DNA of 64,000 nt from Posidonia oceanica (GCA_037176725.1 JAZBRS010000023.1:30685001-30749000), one strand, 5' to 3'; counted from the stretch's first letter, positions 20,458-31,655 are shown. The notes: a model not told the origin generated them from the letters alone. A program made the numbers and translations.

Positions 20458-22285
20458 GCAATTTTTCCTTGTATTTTATTTTATCTCCTTCGTTCTTGTG
20501 ATAGGCACTTGGGTAATGAATGAATATTTTTCCAATTTTTATATGTGTGCCTTCGTTTATTTTGGATTGTGAAGGGTCAAGAAATACTCTCTGGTGATCT
20601 TTGCATTGGTTGAGGGCTTTGGGCAGGATTCAGTGATTTAAGTCACTGATAAAACGTAGAACGCTCGAGATGGGCCATTCAACATTGAACGCTAGATTTA
20701 AAGCGTTTAACACTGCCGACAATTTTCTTTATTGAACACTGAAGTTGGACCGTCCAACTTCGAACACTGGATGACACCCGTTCAACACCTGTGAATGATT
20801 CCTGCAACATCTTAAAAAAATTGTTGATCCATCTAGGGTTGCTATTGCTCCTAGTCTCACATGAATATAATGAAACCAAAATGACCTACATGGAACGAAA
20901 ACTTAGGTTTTGGATAACAAGTCTTGGCCTCAGCTTTGTTGTCTAAAGATGGTATGCCTGACGAGGGGTTGTCTCTTCTTGAGATCCCAGCATCGGCTCG
21001 TAGGCGAATACCAAGTGACCATCCTGAATAGAAGGGGTCAAGTACAACGTGAAGTCGTAAAATTTCCTAGATTTCTGCATCATAGGTCAACTTGTTATCG
21101 GTTTCATGAGGTGATGTTGGTTGGATAAATTTTACCCTATTTTCTATTTTTTTGATTTTTTTTTTTTTGGATTTTGGATTTTCTGATTTTTTTTGGATTT
21201 TTGGGTTTTCTTATTTTTTTGGATTTTTGAGTTTTCTTATTTTTTGGATTTTTGGGTTTTCTTTTTTTTTTGGATTTTTTGCTTTTCTTATTTTTTGGAT
21301 TTTTTTGGGTTTTCTTATTTTTGGATTTTTTGCTTTTCTTATTGTTTTGGATTTTTGGGTTTTCTTATTTTTTGGGTTTTTTTGGATTTTTGGGAGAGAA
21401 AGAATCTTTCATGGAGCTGGGAAACACAGGACCTCGTGGGTGGAAACCTTGATAATTGGGTCCCTTGTGCATTCCCAAGATAAGAGATGCTTCAGGCTTG
21501 CCTTGGTATCTAACTGCCCCTAGTCCTAGGTTCCTGCCCTTTGCCTCAAAGTGTGTCGTGCAAGGTGTAGGGAAGGAGGGTCAATGTCCTATCCTAAGAC
21601 TTCAGCTAAAAATTTGGAGCTTATACCCCTCCCAGTTCAAGGCCGAGTCCTACTGTGCTTGGCAATTCCCCTATTTTTTAATTTTTGGACAGTTTCTTTG
21701 CTACCTTCTTTTCCTTTCTATTTGACAGCTTCTTTGCTGCCTTCCTTTCCTCTCTCTTTCTTTTGTTGTGGATGGGTAGTTTCTTTGCTGCCTTCTTCTC
21801 TTCTCTTTTCCTTTTTCCTTTAATACTTTGGCAAGCGTCAGTGGTCTCACCCACTTTTGAGTGCTCGGTTAATCGGTATTTGTTAATAGAATGAAACACT
21901 CTCTTTTGGTACACTCCCCTTTTTTACGCTTCTAAGCTTGACTTTGGACAGAAATCATGCTGGGATGTCATGCCCGACTCAAGAAAAGTGTGTGGACTTG
22001 TTATTCATGAACTGGAAGGGGGCTTTTTATGATTTGCCTCCCTCTCAGTGTTGGACTGTTTCCCCTCCTTTTCCCATAAAGTGTTCGTGAAGTGAGGCTA
22101 AGACATGGTTCCTAGGCCTTGGAAAACAGTAGGTTCACAAACACGAGCAATCTAGTGGCTCAACGTGCATGTCAAGGGTAGTTCCTTTTAAGGTGCAGTG
22201 CATTCTAGGGATATTCAAGACTAGTGCCATCCCCTCTGGCAAAACAATAGGCATTATCTAGATATGCCTCAATCACCAAGTATGG
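20458..22285. other. Tat 3' non-coding region between antisense ORF and integrase
   Basis: Holds two GTTGAACGC-type cassettes (20653-20712 and 20731-20788), a TTTTTGGATTTTTGGG minisatellite (21150-21395) and otherwise ordinary AT-rich DNA (21400-22285) with CTTTGCTGCCTTC words repeated at 21700-21810. I could not identify a polypurine tract or the 3' LTR of the Tat element here. Confidence 0.5.
21150..21395. repeat. T-rich minisatellite
   Basis: About nine units of ~27 bp, TTTTTTGGATTTTTGGGTTT plus TCTTA. It yields Phe-rich frames (FLDFGFS) that look membrane-like but are periodic artefacts. Confidence 0.85.
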
Positions 22286-23330
22286 TCATTCCCAGTTTGA
22301 TCTTAGTTTCCCATGTTTGCGTGGAAGGATTTCTTTAAGCACCCATTCACCAACATTGAATTTACGTTCAATTGCTTTCTTTTTATAAGCTCTTGCAAGT
22401 CGTTCTTGATAGAGGCGTGCATGCTCAACTGTTTGCAACCGTTTCTCATCTAGTAAATCTAACTGTAAACTTAACAACTGCCTCTTATCCTCGGCACTTA
22501 TCTCATCGTCAAGTTGGATTTTGGATGAGGGGACCATGATTTTAAATGGGACTACTGTTTCCATATCATAAGTGAGCGCGAACGGGGTTTGGCCCGTAGG
22601 TGTCCTTATGAAGGTTCGGTAAGCCCATAAAGTATCAATTAGTTTATCTGTCCAATCAGGCCCCTTGGCATCTCCTACCGTTTTCTTAAGAATTCGGATT
22701 AACATTTTATTAGTAGCTTCATCTTGTCCATTACCATGGGGGTAATATGGCGATGAATGATGCAACTCGATATTGAACTTCTTACAGAGCTTCTTGAAGT
22801 CCTGTGACACGAAGATTGCACCCTTATCCGCTACTAGCCTCTTCGGGATCCCAAACCTTGAGAGACTATTCTTCCGCATGAACTTGCATAGGCTTGGAGC
22901 TTTGATTTTAGTGAATGCTTCTGCTTCAGCCCATTTGGTGAAGTATTCAGTAGCAGTGAGTATGAACTTGTTCTGCTTGCCAGTGTCAAAGGGTCCTACG
23001 ACATCGAATGCCCACATGGAGAAGGGCCACGCTGTTTGAGTTGGATTTAGTTCTGACGCTGGCGCATGTATCCTGTCTGCATGGATCTGGCACTGCCTGC
23101 ACCTCCTCACTTTATCTGCACAATCTGCCTCCAGTGTGTGCCAATAATAGCCTCTACGTAGTATCATCTTGGCCATGAATTGAGAGCTGATGTGTCCTCC
23201 ACATATTCCTTCGTGCATCTCACTAAGGATGACTCTGACTTCCTCATAAGTGAAGCAACGAAGCTCTATTCTACTAAAAGAGCTCTTGAAAAGAACTCCG
23301 GCCCTCATGAAGTATCTTGTAGCCATCCTT
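22286..23330 (-). pseudogene. pol: Tat-type integrase domain
   Basis: C-terminal part of the Tat polyprotein, which inserts the cDNA. A zinc-binding HHCC module is visible (HEGICGGH then CRRCRQC). The catalytic core has D in AFDVVGPFD, D in LVADKGAIF (usually DNG), and E in GQDEATNK, so the DDE residues are kept although the DNG motif reads DKG. After it come TPFALTYDMETVVPF, ERKFNVGEWVLKEILPRKHG and the C-terminal domain, which runs on past 22286 into stops. The 346-aa frame is the longest intact piece of pol. Upstream it joins RNase H through a stop near 23384. Confidence 0.88.
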
Positions 23331-23385
23331 CTAACTGCCTCTTTGTCTTGTGAAGTCGCATACTCAGGAAAAGTCCCGTCTTGAA

Positions 23386-23960
23386 TTAGTTCTGAATGTC
23401 GAAGAACCAGAGGTTTCCGTCATCTTCTATATTGTAGCAGACCTCAAACCTTGTTGCCTTCGATTCCCCAATCTTCTGTTTGAGCTCCACTGCCCATGGT
23501 TCAGTGGAATCAATGACGGATGTCCCATGCTGCTGTGCCATGATCGTCTGCTTCTGGGCATTAATGGGGAATTCGATTGAAGAAGCCAATGAAGCGAGAG
23601 CGTCTGCCAGAAGGTTGTGGCTCTGAAGAGTATGGACATACACCACTTGCTGGAACCGAGCTAATAGTAAATGAGCGATGCCTTTGTACGTCTCCAACCT
23701 TGGATTTAGGGTTCTGTACTTGTTCAGGATTTGCCTCAGAACCAACTGGGAGTCTCCGATGAGCTTTAGCCATCTTGCCCCTAGCTCTAGAGCTAGGCGT
23801 AGTCCGAGGATCAAGGCCTCGTATTCTGCGACGTTGTTGGTATTTGCGGCGAAGTTCAGCTGAATAGCTCGTGGGATGAGGATTCCTTCCAGGGTGAGAA
23901 GCGCCACTCTGATGCCTGTCCCTTGTTTGTTGAGTGCCCCGTCGAAGTAGAGGGTCCATT
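23386..23960 (-). pseudogene. pol: Second (archaeal-type) RNase H domain of Tat pol
   Basis: The minus strand encodes WTLYFDGALNKQGTG, VAEYEALILGLRLALELGA, LIGDSQLVLRQI and HNLLADALASLA: D, E, D, D of an RNase H fold. It follows a first, degraded RNase H after RT. Two RNase H domains are a known hallmark of Tat-lineage Ty3/gypsy elements, which supports the lineage call. A TAG stop just before QWTLYF separates it from the RT frame and a TAA follows DIQN. Confidence 0.85.
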
Positions 23961-23961
23961 G

Positions 23962-25281
23962 CTAGCTTGGAAGCTCAGCAGTTTGTATTTTTAGTACCTC
24001 CTCATTTGGGAAGTCTGTCTGTACTGGCTGATAGTCTTCTAATGGCAAACCCGCCAAATGATCCGCTATAGTTTGCCCCTTGACTACTTTCTGAGGTACA
24101 TATTGGAGGTCAAATTCGATGAGGAGGAGCTGCCATCTTGCTAGCCTTCCAGAGAGGGTTGGCTTCTCGAACATATACTTAATTGGATCCATTTTGGCGA
24201 TGTAGCAAACTTTGTGAACCAAGAAGTAGTGCCTCAATTTTTGGGAGGCCCATACCAAGGCTAAACAGTGCTTTTCTATAGTTATGTATTTCTCCTCGTA
24301 ATCTAAGAAGGTTCTGCTCAAGTAGTAGATAGCTTTTTCTTTCTTTCCATTTTCATCATGCTGGGCTAGCACTACTCCTATTAATGACGAGGTAACTACT
24401 ACATACAGCAACAAGGGCTTTTCTGGTACAGGTGTCGATAAGACGGGAGGACTCATGAGATATGCTTTGAGCTCATCAAAAGCTTTCTGCCAGTTTTTAT
24501 CCCAAGCAAACTCTTTTCCTCCTTTCAATAGCTCGTAGAAGGGTTTACATCGGTCGGCGTGTTGTGAGATGAATCTCTTGATGAACTGTAAGTGCCCGAT
24601 GAGTCCTCTGAGCTCCTCGATATTTCGTGGGGGAGGCATTTGTGCAATCGCCTTAGTCTTCTGCAGGTCTACTTCAATTCCCTTTTTACTGATGATGAAG
24701 CCCAATAGTTTCCCAGCAGTTACTCTAAATACGCACTTCTTTGGGTTCATTTTTAGCTGATATTGCCTTGCTCTGCACAGCATCTTTCTCAGTGCTTCGA
24801 AGTGCCCTTCCCTTGTTTTTTATTTGACTAAGATGTCGTCAACATATACTTCCATGCAGTCGTGCATCGTGTCATGGAAGATGGCCATCATCGCCCTTTG
24901 GTATGTTGCACCTGCGTTCTTGAGACCAAACGGCATGACCACATAGCAGTATGTCCCCCATGGTGTAATGAATGACGTCTTTTCTTGGTCTTCTTCTGCT
25001 AAGTTTATCTGATTGTAGCCGAAGAAGCCATCCATGAATGACAGCATTTCAAATCCCGCTGTATTGTCTACCAACAAGTCGATGTGTGGCAGAAGGAAGT
25101 CATCTTTGGGACAAGCAGCGTTGAGGTTGCGGTAGTCAATGCAAACTCTATCTCTTCTGTCTTTCTTGGCCACTAGCACTATGTTGGAGACCCAGCTGGG
25201 GTATACTACCACCCTGATGAATTTTGCCTTGTGGAGCTTGTCGATCTCTTCCTTTACTTTAAGCGCCAGCTCCGGCCTCAA
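23962..25281 (-). pseudogene. pol: Reverse transcriptase and first RNase H of Tat pol
   Basis: The RT reads VKEEIDKLHKAKFIR, SWVSNIVLVAKKD, VCIDYRNLNAACPKDDF, FMDGFFGYNQI, TYCYVVMPFGLKNAGATYQR and the active site YVDDILVK (near 24830-24850), then the thumb region GFIISKKGIEVD, RNIEELRGLIGHLQFIKRFIS. The first RNase H is degenerate (LYVVVTSSLIGVVLAQ lacks the usual catalytic D), then EEKYITIEKHCLALVWA and LSGRLARWQLLLIEFD. Stops: TGA after KQKLR at the left edge of the upstream frame and TAA after DDILVK. Chain order and motifs are those of Ty3/gypsy Tat pol. Confidence 0.9.
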
Positions 25282-26335
25282 TCACCTAAGTTTCTGCTTG
25301 ACAGGCTTGGCATCAGGGTTTAGTAGTAGCAGATGTTCCACTAGGGCCGATTGTAGACCGGGCATGTCTTCGTATTTGAAGGCCAACACATCCACAAACT
25401 CCTTTAGGATTTGAACCATTTCTACTTGTTCCTCCGGACTTAAGTTGGCACTTATGAGTATTGGCTTTGGCTCTTCCGTGGTCCCCAGGTTGACCACTAT
25501 GGTTTCTTCCTCTGCTGCCTTAGTTTGCTTATCATATTTGTCCATAAGGTGCTTAAGCATATCTGAGTCGGCTTCTTGATCTTCTTCATCACTTGTGCAA
25601 TTGATTAGCTCATATGCCTCGACACCTGCACACTTCCTAGATTGATCAAATTCCTCTACCAGGAAGACCATGTTAGCAGTAGCTAGCTCCTGAGGCATTG
25701 CCTCCGTGTATTGACACACACGAATAGTTTTTGAAGCAGTGGTCAAGATTGACCGTGAGCTTCTACAACCAACATGGTGATCCTTTTCTCCCTTAATGAA
25801 AACAGAAAGTAAATCGGAACTACTATTAGGAAAAGAAAATAATGCAGAATTGAAAAGTTTTTTATTTATAGAATCTAGGGGGATGCCCCTAAAGTTACCT
25901 CCATCAGTAGAGGTTGGAGCCTTTCTAGGTAGGCTCGTCATTGCTGACGTTCCCATCGTCTTCGAAAAGCTCATGATCCACTCCCAAGTCTGGATCACTT
26001 TCAAGCCCGTGGGGCTGCGGACTTTCAGAGACGTTCGCGGTGAGGCAGCGAACCTTGTCCACTAGTCGTTGTGACCTGCGCGGACTTTTCTCAGTGAGTT
26101 GCTCCAAAGAAGAATGAGGGTTTGGAGCTGTGGGAGGAGGAGGATTAGAAGTGGCGGTGCTGGAAGGAGAGAGAAGAAGAGGTGGCTTGCCCGGAGGTAC
26201 GGGAGCCGGCGTACTTGACAGTGGTGGCGGTGGTGATTCCTCAGCAGGCGGAAGAATTTCTTCTGCAGTCTGGCCTTCTGGAGGCTCTGCTTGCAAGTTG
26301 AGTGTCTGAAATAGGCTGGAAATGTATTCGTCGGT
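25282..26335 (-). pseudogene. pol: N-terminal region of Tat pol between protease and RT
   Basis: The minus strand encodes DDEYISSLFQ-like sequence directly after the CACTA insertion, a Pro/Ser-rich linker (PPAEESPPPPLSS, TATSNPPPPTAPN), then acidic sequence and the RT lead-in (LRNV-less form: ANLSPEEQVEMVQILKEFVDVLAFKYEDMPGL in pieces) with VEHLLLLNPDAKPVKQ. There is at least one frameshift near 25925-26000 between the two long frames. It continues across the CACTA insertion to 31656. Confidence 0.75.
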
Positions 26336-26338
26336 CGT
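26336..26338. repeat. CACTA target-site duplication, left copy
   Basis: CGT immediately left of the CACTA terminus; the partner is 31653-31655. Three-bp TSDs are diagnostic for CACTA (En/Spm) elements. Confidence 0.9.
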
Positions 26339-26790
26339 CACTACAAGAAAACTGGGCTTTAGCCACGGCTAAATGCTGTGGCTAATACTAAAAAAGCCAT
26401 AGCTAAATCAATTTAGCCACAGCTTTTAACCATGGCGGAGCCCGTGGCTAAAAGTCCCGTATCTAAATTTTAGCCATGGCTTAGGTTGGTCGTGGCTAAT
26501 TTAGCCACGGTCTTCATCCATGGCTAATCCGTGGCAACAAAGGTATTATACTTATATCAAGATCCGTGGCCATGCCGTAGCTAATTTAGCCACGGTATTT
26601 TTTCGTGGCTTTTCTGTGGCTATTCCGTGGCTAATTTAGGCACGGTATTTTCTGTGGCTATTTCGTGGCTAATTTAGACACGGTATTTTCCGTGGCTAAC
26701 ACTATGGCCAAGGCCATGGCGAAAATTAGCCACCACTATAGCATGTAATAATACCGTAACTAAATTCGTGGCTAAACCTGTGGCTGAAGT
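26339..26790. repeat. CACTA left terminal and subterminal repeats
   Basis: The terminal inverted repeat is followed by about 20 copies, in both orientations, of a TAGCCACGG word (for example GTGGCTAATTTAGCCACGG near 26492-26510, itself a palindrome). The matching right block is 31400-31652. Confidence 0.85.
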
Positions 26791-27059
26791 TTTAGTACAA
26801 TTTCAACATGTAATATAATTTATTTTCTTTTCATCACCTGTATTATAATATATAAAACAAACTAAATTATTTTCAAAATGAAGATCATATACTAATTTAA
26901 TAACAAACTTCAAATTCAACAAAAATAATATATATTAATTTCATAATCCAGTACATCATGTTCTCATATTAAGGTATCAGTTACTGACTATTTTCAAAAG
27001 AAAATATAAAATATTAAGGTATCAGTTACATCAAGATTGATTGAATGAAATATCTAATT

Positions 27060-27139
27060 CAAACATCATCATCTGCATAGCTTGTAGAATTTGGCTCCAC
27101 ATCATGATCATCATTAGTGTTAACACTTGTAGAAGCCTA
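27060..27139 (-). pseudogene. Possible terminal exon inside CACTA (unrecognised)
   Basis: Minus strand: after a TTTTTTGTAG acceptor, a short acidic frame ASTSVNTNDDHDVEPNSTSY and ADDDV ends at TGA. It could be the last exon of a transposon- or host-derived gene; I do not recognise it. Confidence 0.25.
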
Positions 27140-27559
27140 CAAAAAATAATACAAATCATAAAACAATATTAGAATATAAACAACATAGAATATCACATAA
27201 CCAAAGCATAAAAAAGAAGACCATACAGTTTTCCTTAATTGTTGACAAAAAACAAGTGATAGTAAATACTGAAAATTAGCGTGGTTCAACAATAAGTTAC
27301 TTCATTGGGATAGAAAAGAAACTACAATGTCAAAAAACACAAGGTATTAGGAAAATTTCTTGAAAAAAGAATCTCTAGAACACAAAAACGAAGTCCAGAA
27401 GAATCCCAAAAGAAACATCAACCATTCATCTCTTTATAGAAAAGATAAAGACAAAGAGGCCATGGAAATTTAAAATTGGAAGAACATTCTTACCACTCCA
27501 GTATTTTCTATACAATGATGAAGAATCCACTCAAAGTAATGAAGAATCTTTGCCTATTG

Positions 27560-27890
27560 TTTTCCAAGCAAGACAGGGAATCCATCTGATAATAAAGGTC
27601 CTTTTGGGCTTCCAGGAATTCCAATGCTGAGAAAGAACTTTGCCAAGCCCAAAATTTTATCACCTTGAATCTGCAAATATCTAATCTTCAGAGAAACATA
27701 ACAGCAAAAAACACTTATTTGAAGCCCAAATAGTGACAGTAGTTATGCCCTTTAACTCACATTTATCTTCCCAGAAGAAACATCAGCAAATGCAGTTAAT
27801 CCTCAGACTACAAAAGCAGTTGTTGACAGTGGACCCTGATACTTAGTAACATCAACATGTTCCTCATCAAAATAGAAGGATCCATCATCT
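27560..27890 (-). pseudogene. Captured gene fragment(s) in CACTA, unrecognised
   Basis: Two minus-strand exon-like pieces. 27868-27895 leftward reads LADDGSFYFDEEHVDVTKYQ then GPLSTTAFVV, a stop, then GLTAFADVSSGKI. 27560-27670 reads LGLAKFFLSIGIPGSPKGPL then LSDGFPVLLGKQ. Codon-like composition and clean frames suggest captured host exons, but I cannot name the gene. Confidence 0.4.
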
Positions 27891-28700
27891 GCGAGTGACA
27901 CTAATTCAGTAAATAACACTGGCAACAAAACAATAGGTATGAAAGCAACTCTGCCTAGCATATTGCATTTTAGCTTTGGAAAGGCAAACTAGGTTGAATC
28001 TGTAGTACTGAGAGTTTAAAGAACTAATTAGATACTATGAAAGATGTCAGTAAGGCCATTCAGGCAACAATATTTTCCCCTTAAAAACAGCAAACATCAG
28101 AAGACCTTAAAAAAAAATTGTTAATCCATGCCCCAAGAGCATCATTCCGATGAATATGAAAAAAGCTTAGATGATTCATTTGAGATCCAAACATGCAAAA
28201 TGCAAATTAAATGGCGGGGAAACTACTGTGCCATCAAACCTGGGTCTTTAAGATAGTGGTTGCAATGGACAACTACTATGCCATTCAAAAAACAAATATA
28301 ACTGAATCCCAAAATACATGAAAGACAAGTAGATTATAGGACAACCATAAATATTTCCACATGAACTTTAAAGAGTCAATTCCAAGAGGGAAGAAACAAC
28401 TTAAAGGTAGGAATTGTTACAACTTAAAGGTAGCAAAACAAAATACAACCAACATAAAGGTAGGAATTTTTATAATCTTTACAGAATCAACAAAATACTC
28501 CATTCCTGCACAGTTAAATAATTATTGCAAAAAACTAGTGAGCAAAGCATGAGCTTTCCTTATCACTAAATATTATGACGATATTTTGCAAAAGCTCACT
28601 CATGTTAATAGATTAGCAATGGCAGGAAAAGAAAAACTCTTTAAATTACAATGTTTCTCATATATGAATCAGACCATTTGTACAAAGGAAAAGAAGAACT

Positions 28701-28794
28701 TACATAAACTGTACTCTTTCTGGTACAGAATGTAGGACAGCACTAAGAAGTCCAAGAATCGTCTGTGTTTTTCCAATGCCTGGTGGGCCCTAAG
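28701..28794 (-). pseudogene. Captured exon of MAA3/SEN1-like helicase
   Basis: The minus strand encodes GPPGIGKTQTILGLLSAVLH followed by SVPERVQ. This is a Walker A (GxxGxGKT) exon of the superfamily-1 Sen1-type helicases such as plant MAA3, whose usual text is GPPGTGKTQTILG. It is bounded by TTTTCTGCCTTAG on the acceptor side and a GTAAGT donor word (about 28700). A single exon cannot make a helicase. It shares the CACTA with fragments of other genes, so it is transduplicated cargo. Confidence 0.7.
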
Positions 28795-29730
28795 GCAGAA
28801 AATTTTAAATCATCCACGTACATACATATAAATAAAAGAAAACAATCATGAACTACTATGAAAGAAAACTAAGATAACTTACATGAAACAGACAAGATTC
28901 TAGAAAAAAGTAAAATAGAAACACAATCTAACTTGCTAAATTTGTTATAGCACTTAAGTAATCTTAAACAACAGTAAGTTGCCTGAGTCAAAGCCTCAAA
29001 GGACAAGTATACACCACAAGTTGATATATGACGTGCTACAAAATCTAAAATAAACTTGATATCTTTGAGCATCCAATCTAGACTATAATAACAACTATAA
29101 CAGCATCTTTCTCTTTTTTATTGCAAATGTCATTAGTGTTATTCACAGAAAATAGTTCCTATTATTTTCATTGTTAAGAGAGTTCCTACTACTTCTAGAC
29201 ATATAAGGGTGAGTTTCACAGGCTACTAGCCTAGTACTAGTCCAAGGAAAGTATCGCATGAGTTCTTCTCTACATTTTGTACTCCACCTTTGATATCAAC
29301 ACAAGTTGTCAATTTCTCTTTTTCCATCTTTCACTTACTGCATGAAATGAGTAAGCTTTAATTTTATGTGAGATTTAAAAGCTAAATCTAACTAAACACC
29401 AGTAGCCTGGTGAGAGTAGACAAATGTAAATTCAAACCAATATGACATATTCTTCAATAAGAAGCCAATGTATAACCAACTATTCTTCTTTGAAAAAAGT
29501 GTCAAATGACAACCGTTTTATAGGATGATAACATGGTCAACTCAAAATCATAAGATAAGTTTCTAAGGCAAAGCAACACCAACAACATTACTTCCATCAT
29601 GCTATTATTTGCAAGAAATATTAGGTCACAAGATAGTAGATCGAGTTTCAACTTCGTGATGCTTAAAGTAAAATCTTGTTTTGGAAGGTAGCACTTACGA
29701 ACTAGAAGAAGAGACCTCAACACTGCCAAA

Positions 29731-30060
29731 GAATCAGATAGGATACATCACATCATGCCTGACAATTTCCCAGGGACTAAACTTCTGTAGAAACATGACC
29801 AAAACAAACTTAATCAGATCTAGAAGAACTAAAATAAATGTTAAATAGATTGATTCCTGATTACACCTCAAGCCAATCATCAGCAACTTCTTCTTGGCCC
29901 TCCCTAGAAATTCATTGTTTAAAAAGTCCATATCTATAACGTAAACCATAACCCATGCTGGCAAATTCAATGTAGCCATTGAATCTAGAAAGCATGAAGC
30001 GAGTCTACCCAATCATCCATTTCCAAGAGCTGCATCGTTTTCCCACAAGCAACAAGGTGG
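29731..30060 (-). pseudogene. Captured starch (alpha-glucan) phosphorylase exons, broken
   Basis: The minus strand encodes DAALGNG, a TGA, LGRLASCFLDSMATLNLPAW, then frame-shifted WVMVYVIDMDF (expected GYGLRYRYG), and at 29735-29785 FSPWEIVRHDVMYPI. These match the conserved plant phosphorylase segment GNGGLGRLASCFLDS...PWEIVR. The stop and frameshifts make it non-functional. It follows the upstream exon at 30499-30683 in gene order, so one contiguous host gene piece was probably captured. Confidence 0.75.
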
Positions 30061-30498
30061 TTACAAAAATAACAATGACACACTGCAAAAATTTAAATAA
30101 AAATTAAATGATGAAGCCATGGGTTTAGATAAGCAGAAGGAAGATGAAACCTTCCAGTGGATAGGTTGGAATTTTTTCTAGTGAAACTACTACACTCTCC
30201 TTAAAAGTTGAAAACTAAAGGTCCTTTGTAGTGCTAAAAAATAACTAAAATTGCAGCTTTTCTCAATGAGAAGAACACAGACTCTAGAGATCTATATTCT
30301 TGGTTGGACTGAACAACAAAACTCAATATTCCGGTTATCGTTTATATTTATTTTAATGTTCATGAAAGGAAAAATGATTGGATAAAATTCATCAATAAAA
30401 CTTGAAGGGACCCTTTAAAAGACAACTAGAGATTTTTGAATCGAGGATGATTATGGTGCTCATTTCATGGAAAAAAGAAAGAAAGAAAGGATGGCATA

Positions 30499-30683
30499 CT
30501 TGTTCAGATATTGCTTCAAGTTCATGCCCCAATTTGTTTAAAGAATCAGAGTATGCATATCGAAGATCAAGACTTCCAATGGCAATAGTCAATGATCGCC
30601 CTTGTAGATACTCCATGGACAGATAGTAGGTTTGCTTAGGATCGACCATGTGAAAATGGTGATAGGTATCATTCCACCTCTGT
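30499..30683 (-). pseudogene. Captured starch phosphorylase exon
   Basis: The minus strand encodes RWNDTYHHFHMVDPKQTYYL then SMEYLQGRSL, IAIGSLDLRYAYSDSLNKLG and HELEAISEQ, ending at a GT-type border near 30499. This is the N-terminal catalytic region of plastid-type alpha-glucan phosphorylase (normally YYLSMEFLQGRALLNAIGNL). The frame is open but isolated, without the pyridoxal-phosphate C-terminal half. Confidence 0.8.
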
Positions 30684-31082
30684 GGAAAGGATAGACAATA
30701 AACTTGAGGATAGAAATAGGATATCATGTGTTCAAAGATGCTTAATCGATCTTTTATCCAAACTTGAGCACCCTTCAGAAACAAATCGTTGGAGAAAAGT
30801 CTAAAAAACAAAAGAAACAGGCATATAGAACTTCCAAGCAACAGCCAGCTGCTTTAGATTAAAAAAAACAAGTAAAAAAGATTGACTTTCGAATCCTCAT
30901 TTCAATAAGTCCTACAACAAATTACAACCAGGAGACACGATATAAAAAAATCCTCTTCCTCCAGCCACCAGTTGCTTCAGATAAAAAACAAAACAATTAA
31001 AAAAAACAACTCTAAAGCTTCCATTCCCATCAGAAATCCAACCACCAGAAAGAAGAAGGCTAGAAGAAAGCCGTCACAAACC

Positions 31083-31170
31083 TCTGTAACCGCACTTCCT
31101 GAGCAGCACCGCCAAGATCTCCCTGGTGGAGTCGTCCTTCTCCACCAGCAACACCCTCACAAACGGGTTT
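31083..31170 (-). pseudogene. Captured pseudo-response-regulator (PRR) receiver-domain exon
   Basis: The minus strand encodes [20 protein letters not shown] then [11 protein letters not shown] before a stop. The pattern VRVLLVExDDSTRxI(I/V)xALLRKC is the start of the PRR/APRR receiver domain of plant clock proteins. Only this piece is present, next to the CACTA right end, with GC-rich DNA at 31170-31330 that could be captured 5' sequence. Confidence 0.72.
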
Positions 31171-31389
31171 GATACTAGAGGAGTCGGACGTAGGAAAGAA
31201 GGATGGAGGGAACATCGGAGAAGGAGTAACTAGCGGACGCAGGCGTGGGCACAGGCGTAGGGCCGTAAGACGGCGAAGGGAGAACGGAGGAGGAGGAAGG
31301 GATTTTGGGGGCTTTGGGCGGAGGAAATGAAAGAGGTAGTGGAAAATTTGAGTGGTTTCGTAGGAAAGACAGAGGGAATGGGGGCGATG

Positions 31390-31652
31390 GCTAAATTTTC
31401 AAGGTTTTAATATTAGCTATGGTTAAATTCCGTGGCTAATCTGTAGCAAAAACAAGTTTCTATTAAACTAAAAATTTTAGCCACGGATATTTCATAATTA
31501 GCCACGGCATGTGACCGTGGCTAAATAATATTTTGTTTTATTAATTGAAACTTATGTATCCGTGGCTATTCCTATGGCTAAATATATTAATTAGCCACAG
31601 ATTTATTGTCCGTGGCTAAAATCGGTGGCTAAAGCCCAGTTTTCTTGTAGTG
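31390..31652. repeat. CACTA right subterminal and terminal repeats
   Basis: Multiple TTAGCCACGG / CCGTGGCTAA words, ending in the inverted TIR AGCCCAGTTTTCTTGTAGTG. Confidence 0.85.
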
Positions 31653-31655
31653 CGT
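31653..31655. repeat. CACTA target-site duplication, right copy
   Basis: CGT, identical to 26336-26338. Confidence 0.9.

Larger units (their letters stand above)
26339..31652. mobile_element. Non-autonomous CACTA transposon (5,314 bp) with captured gene fragments
   Basis: It begins CACTACAAGAAAACTGGGCT and ends with the inverted AGCCCAGTTTTCTTGTAGTG, flanked by CGT. Subterminal regions (26360-26790; 31390-31640) are packed with TTAGCCACGG / CCGTGGCTAA words in both orientations, the usual transposase-binding layout. No transposase gene is seen. The interior carries minus-strand exon fragments of at least three unrelated host genes. It sits in the Tat pol frame: joining 31656 to 26335 with one CGT gives an in-frame PSGEDTTDEYISS. 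So insertion followed Tat insertion. Confidence 0.93.

Noticed and set aside
21152..21523. Phe-rich 123-aa ORF resembling a transmembrane protein
   Set aside because: Encoded by a TTTTTGGATTTTTGGG minisatellite.
22286..26335. Possible endogenous pararetrovirus (RT plus RNase H)
   Set aside because: An integrase with HHCC and DDE residues, a dual RNase H and nested LTR context identify a Ty3/gypsy Tat element; no movement-protein or coat motifs seen.
28701..28794. P-loop ATPase gene
   Set aside because: A single exon with Walker A only; no Walker B or helicase motifs nearby on the same strand.
29731..30683. Functional starch phosphorylase gene
   Set aside because: Only N-terminal exon pieces are present, with a stop and frameshifts, inside a CACTA transposon.
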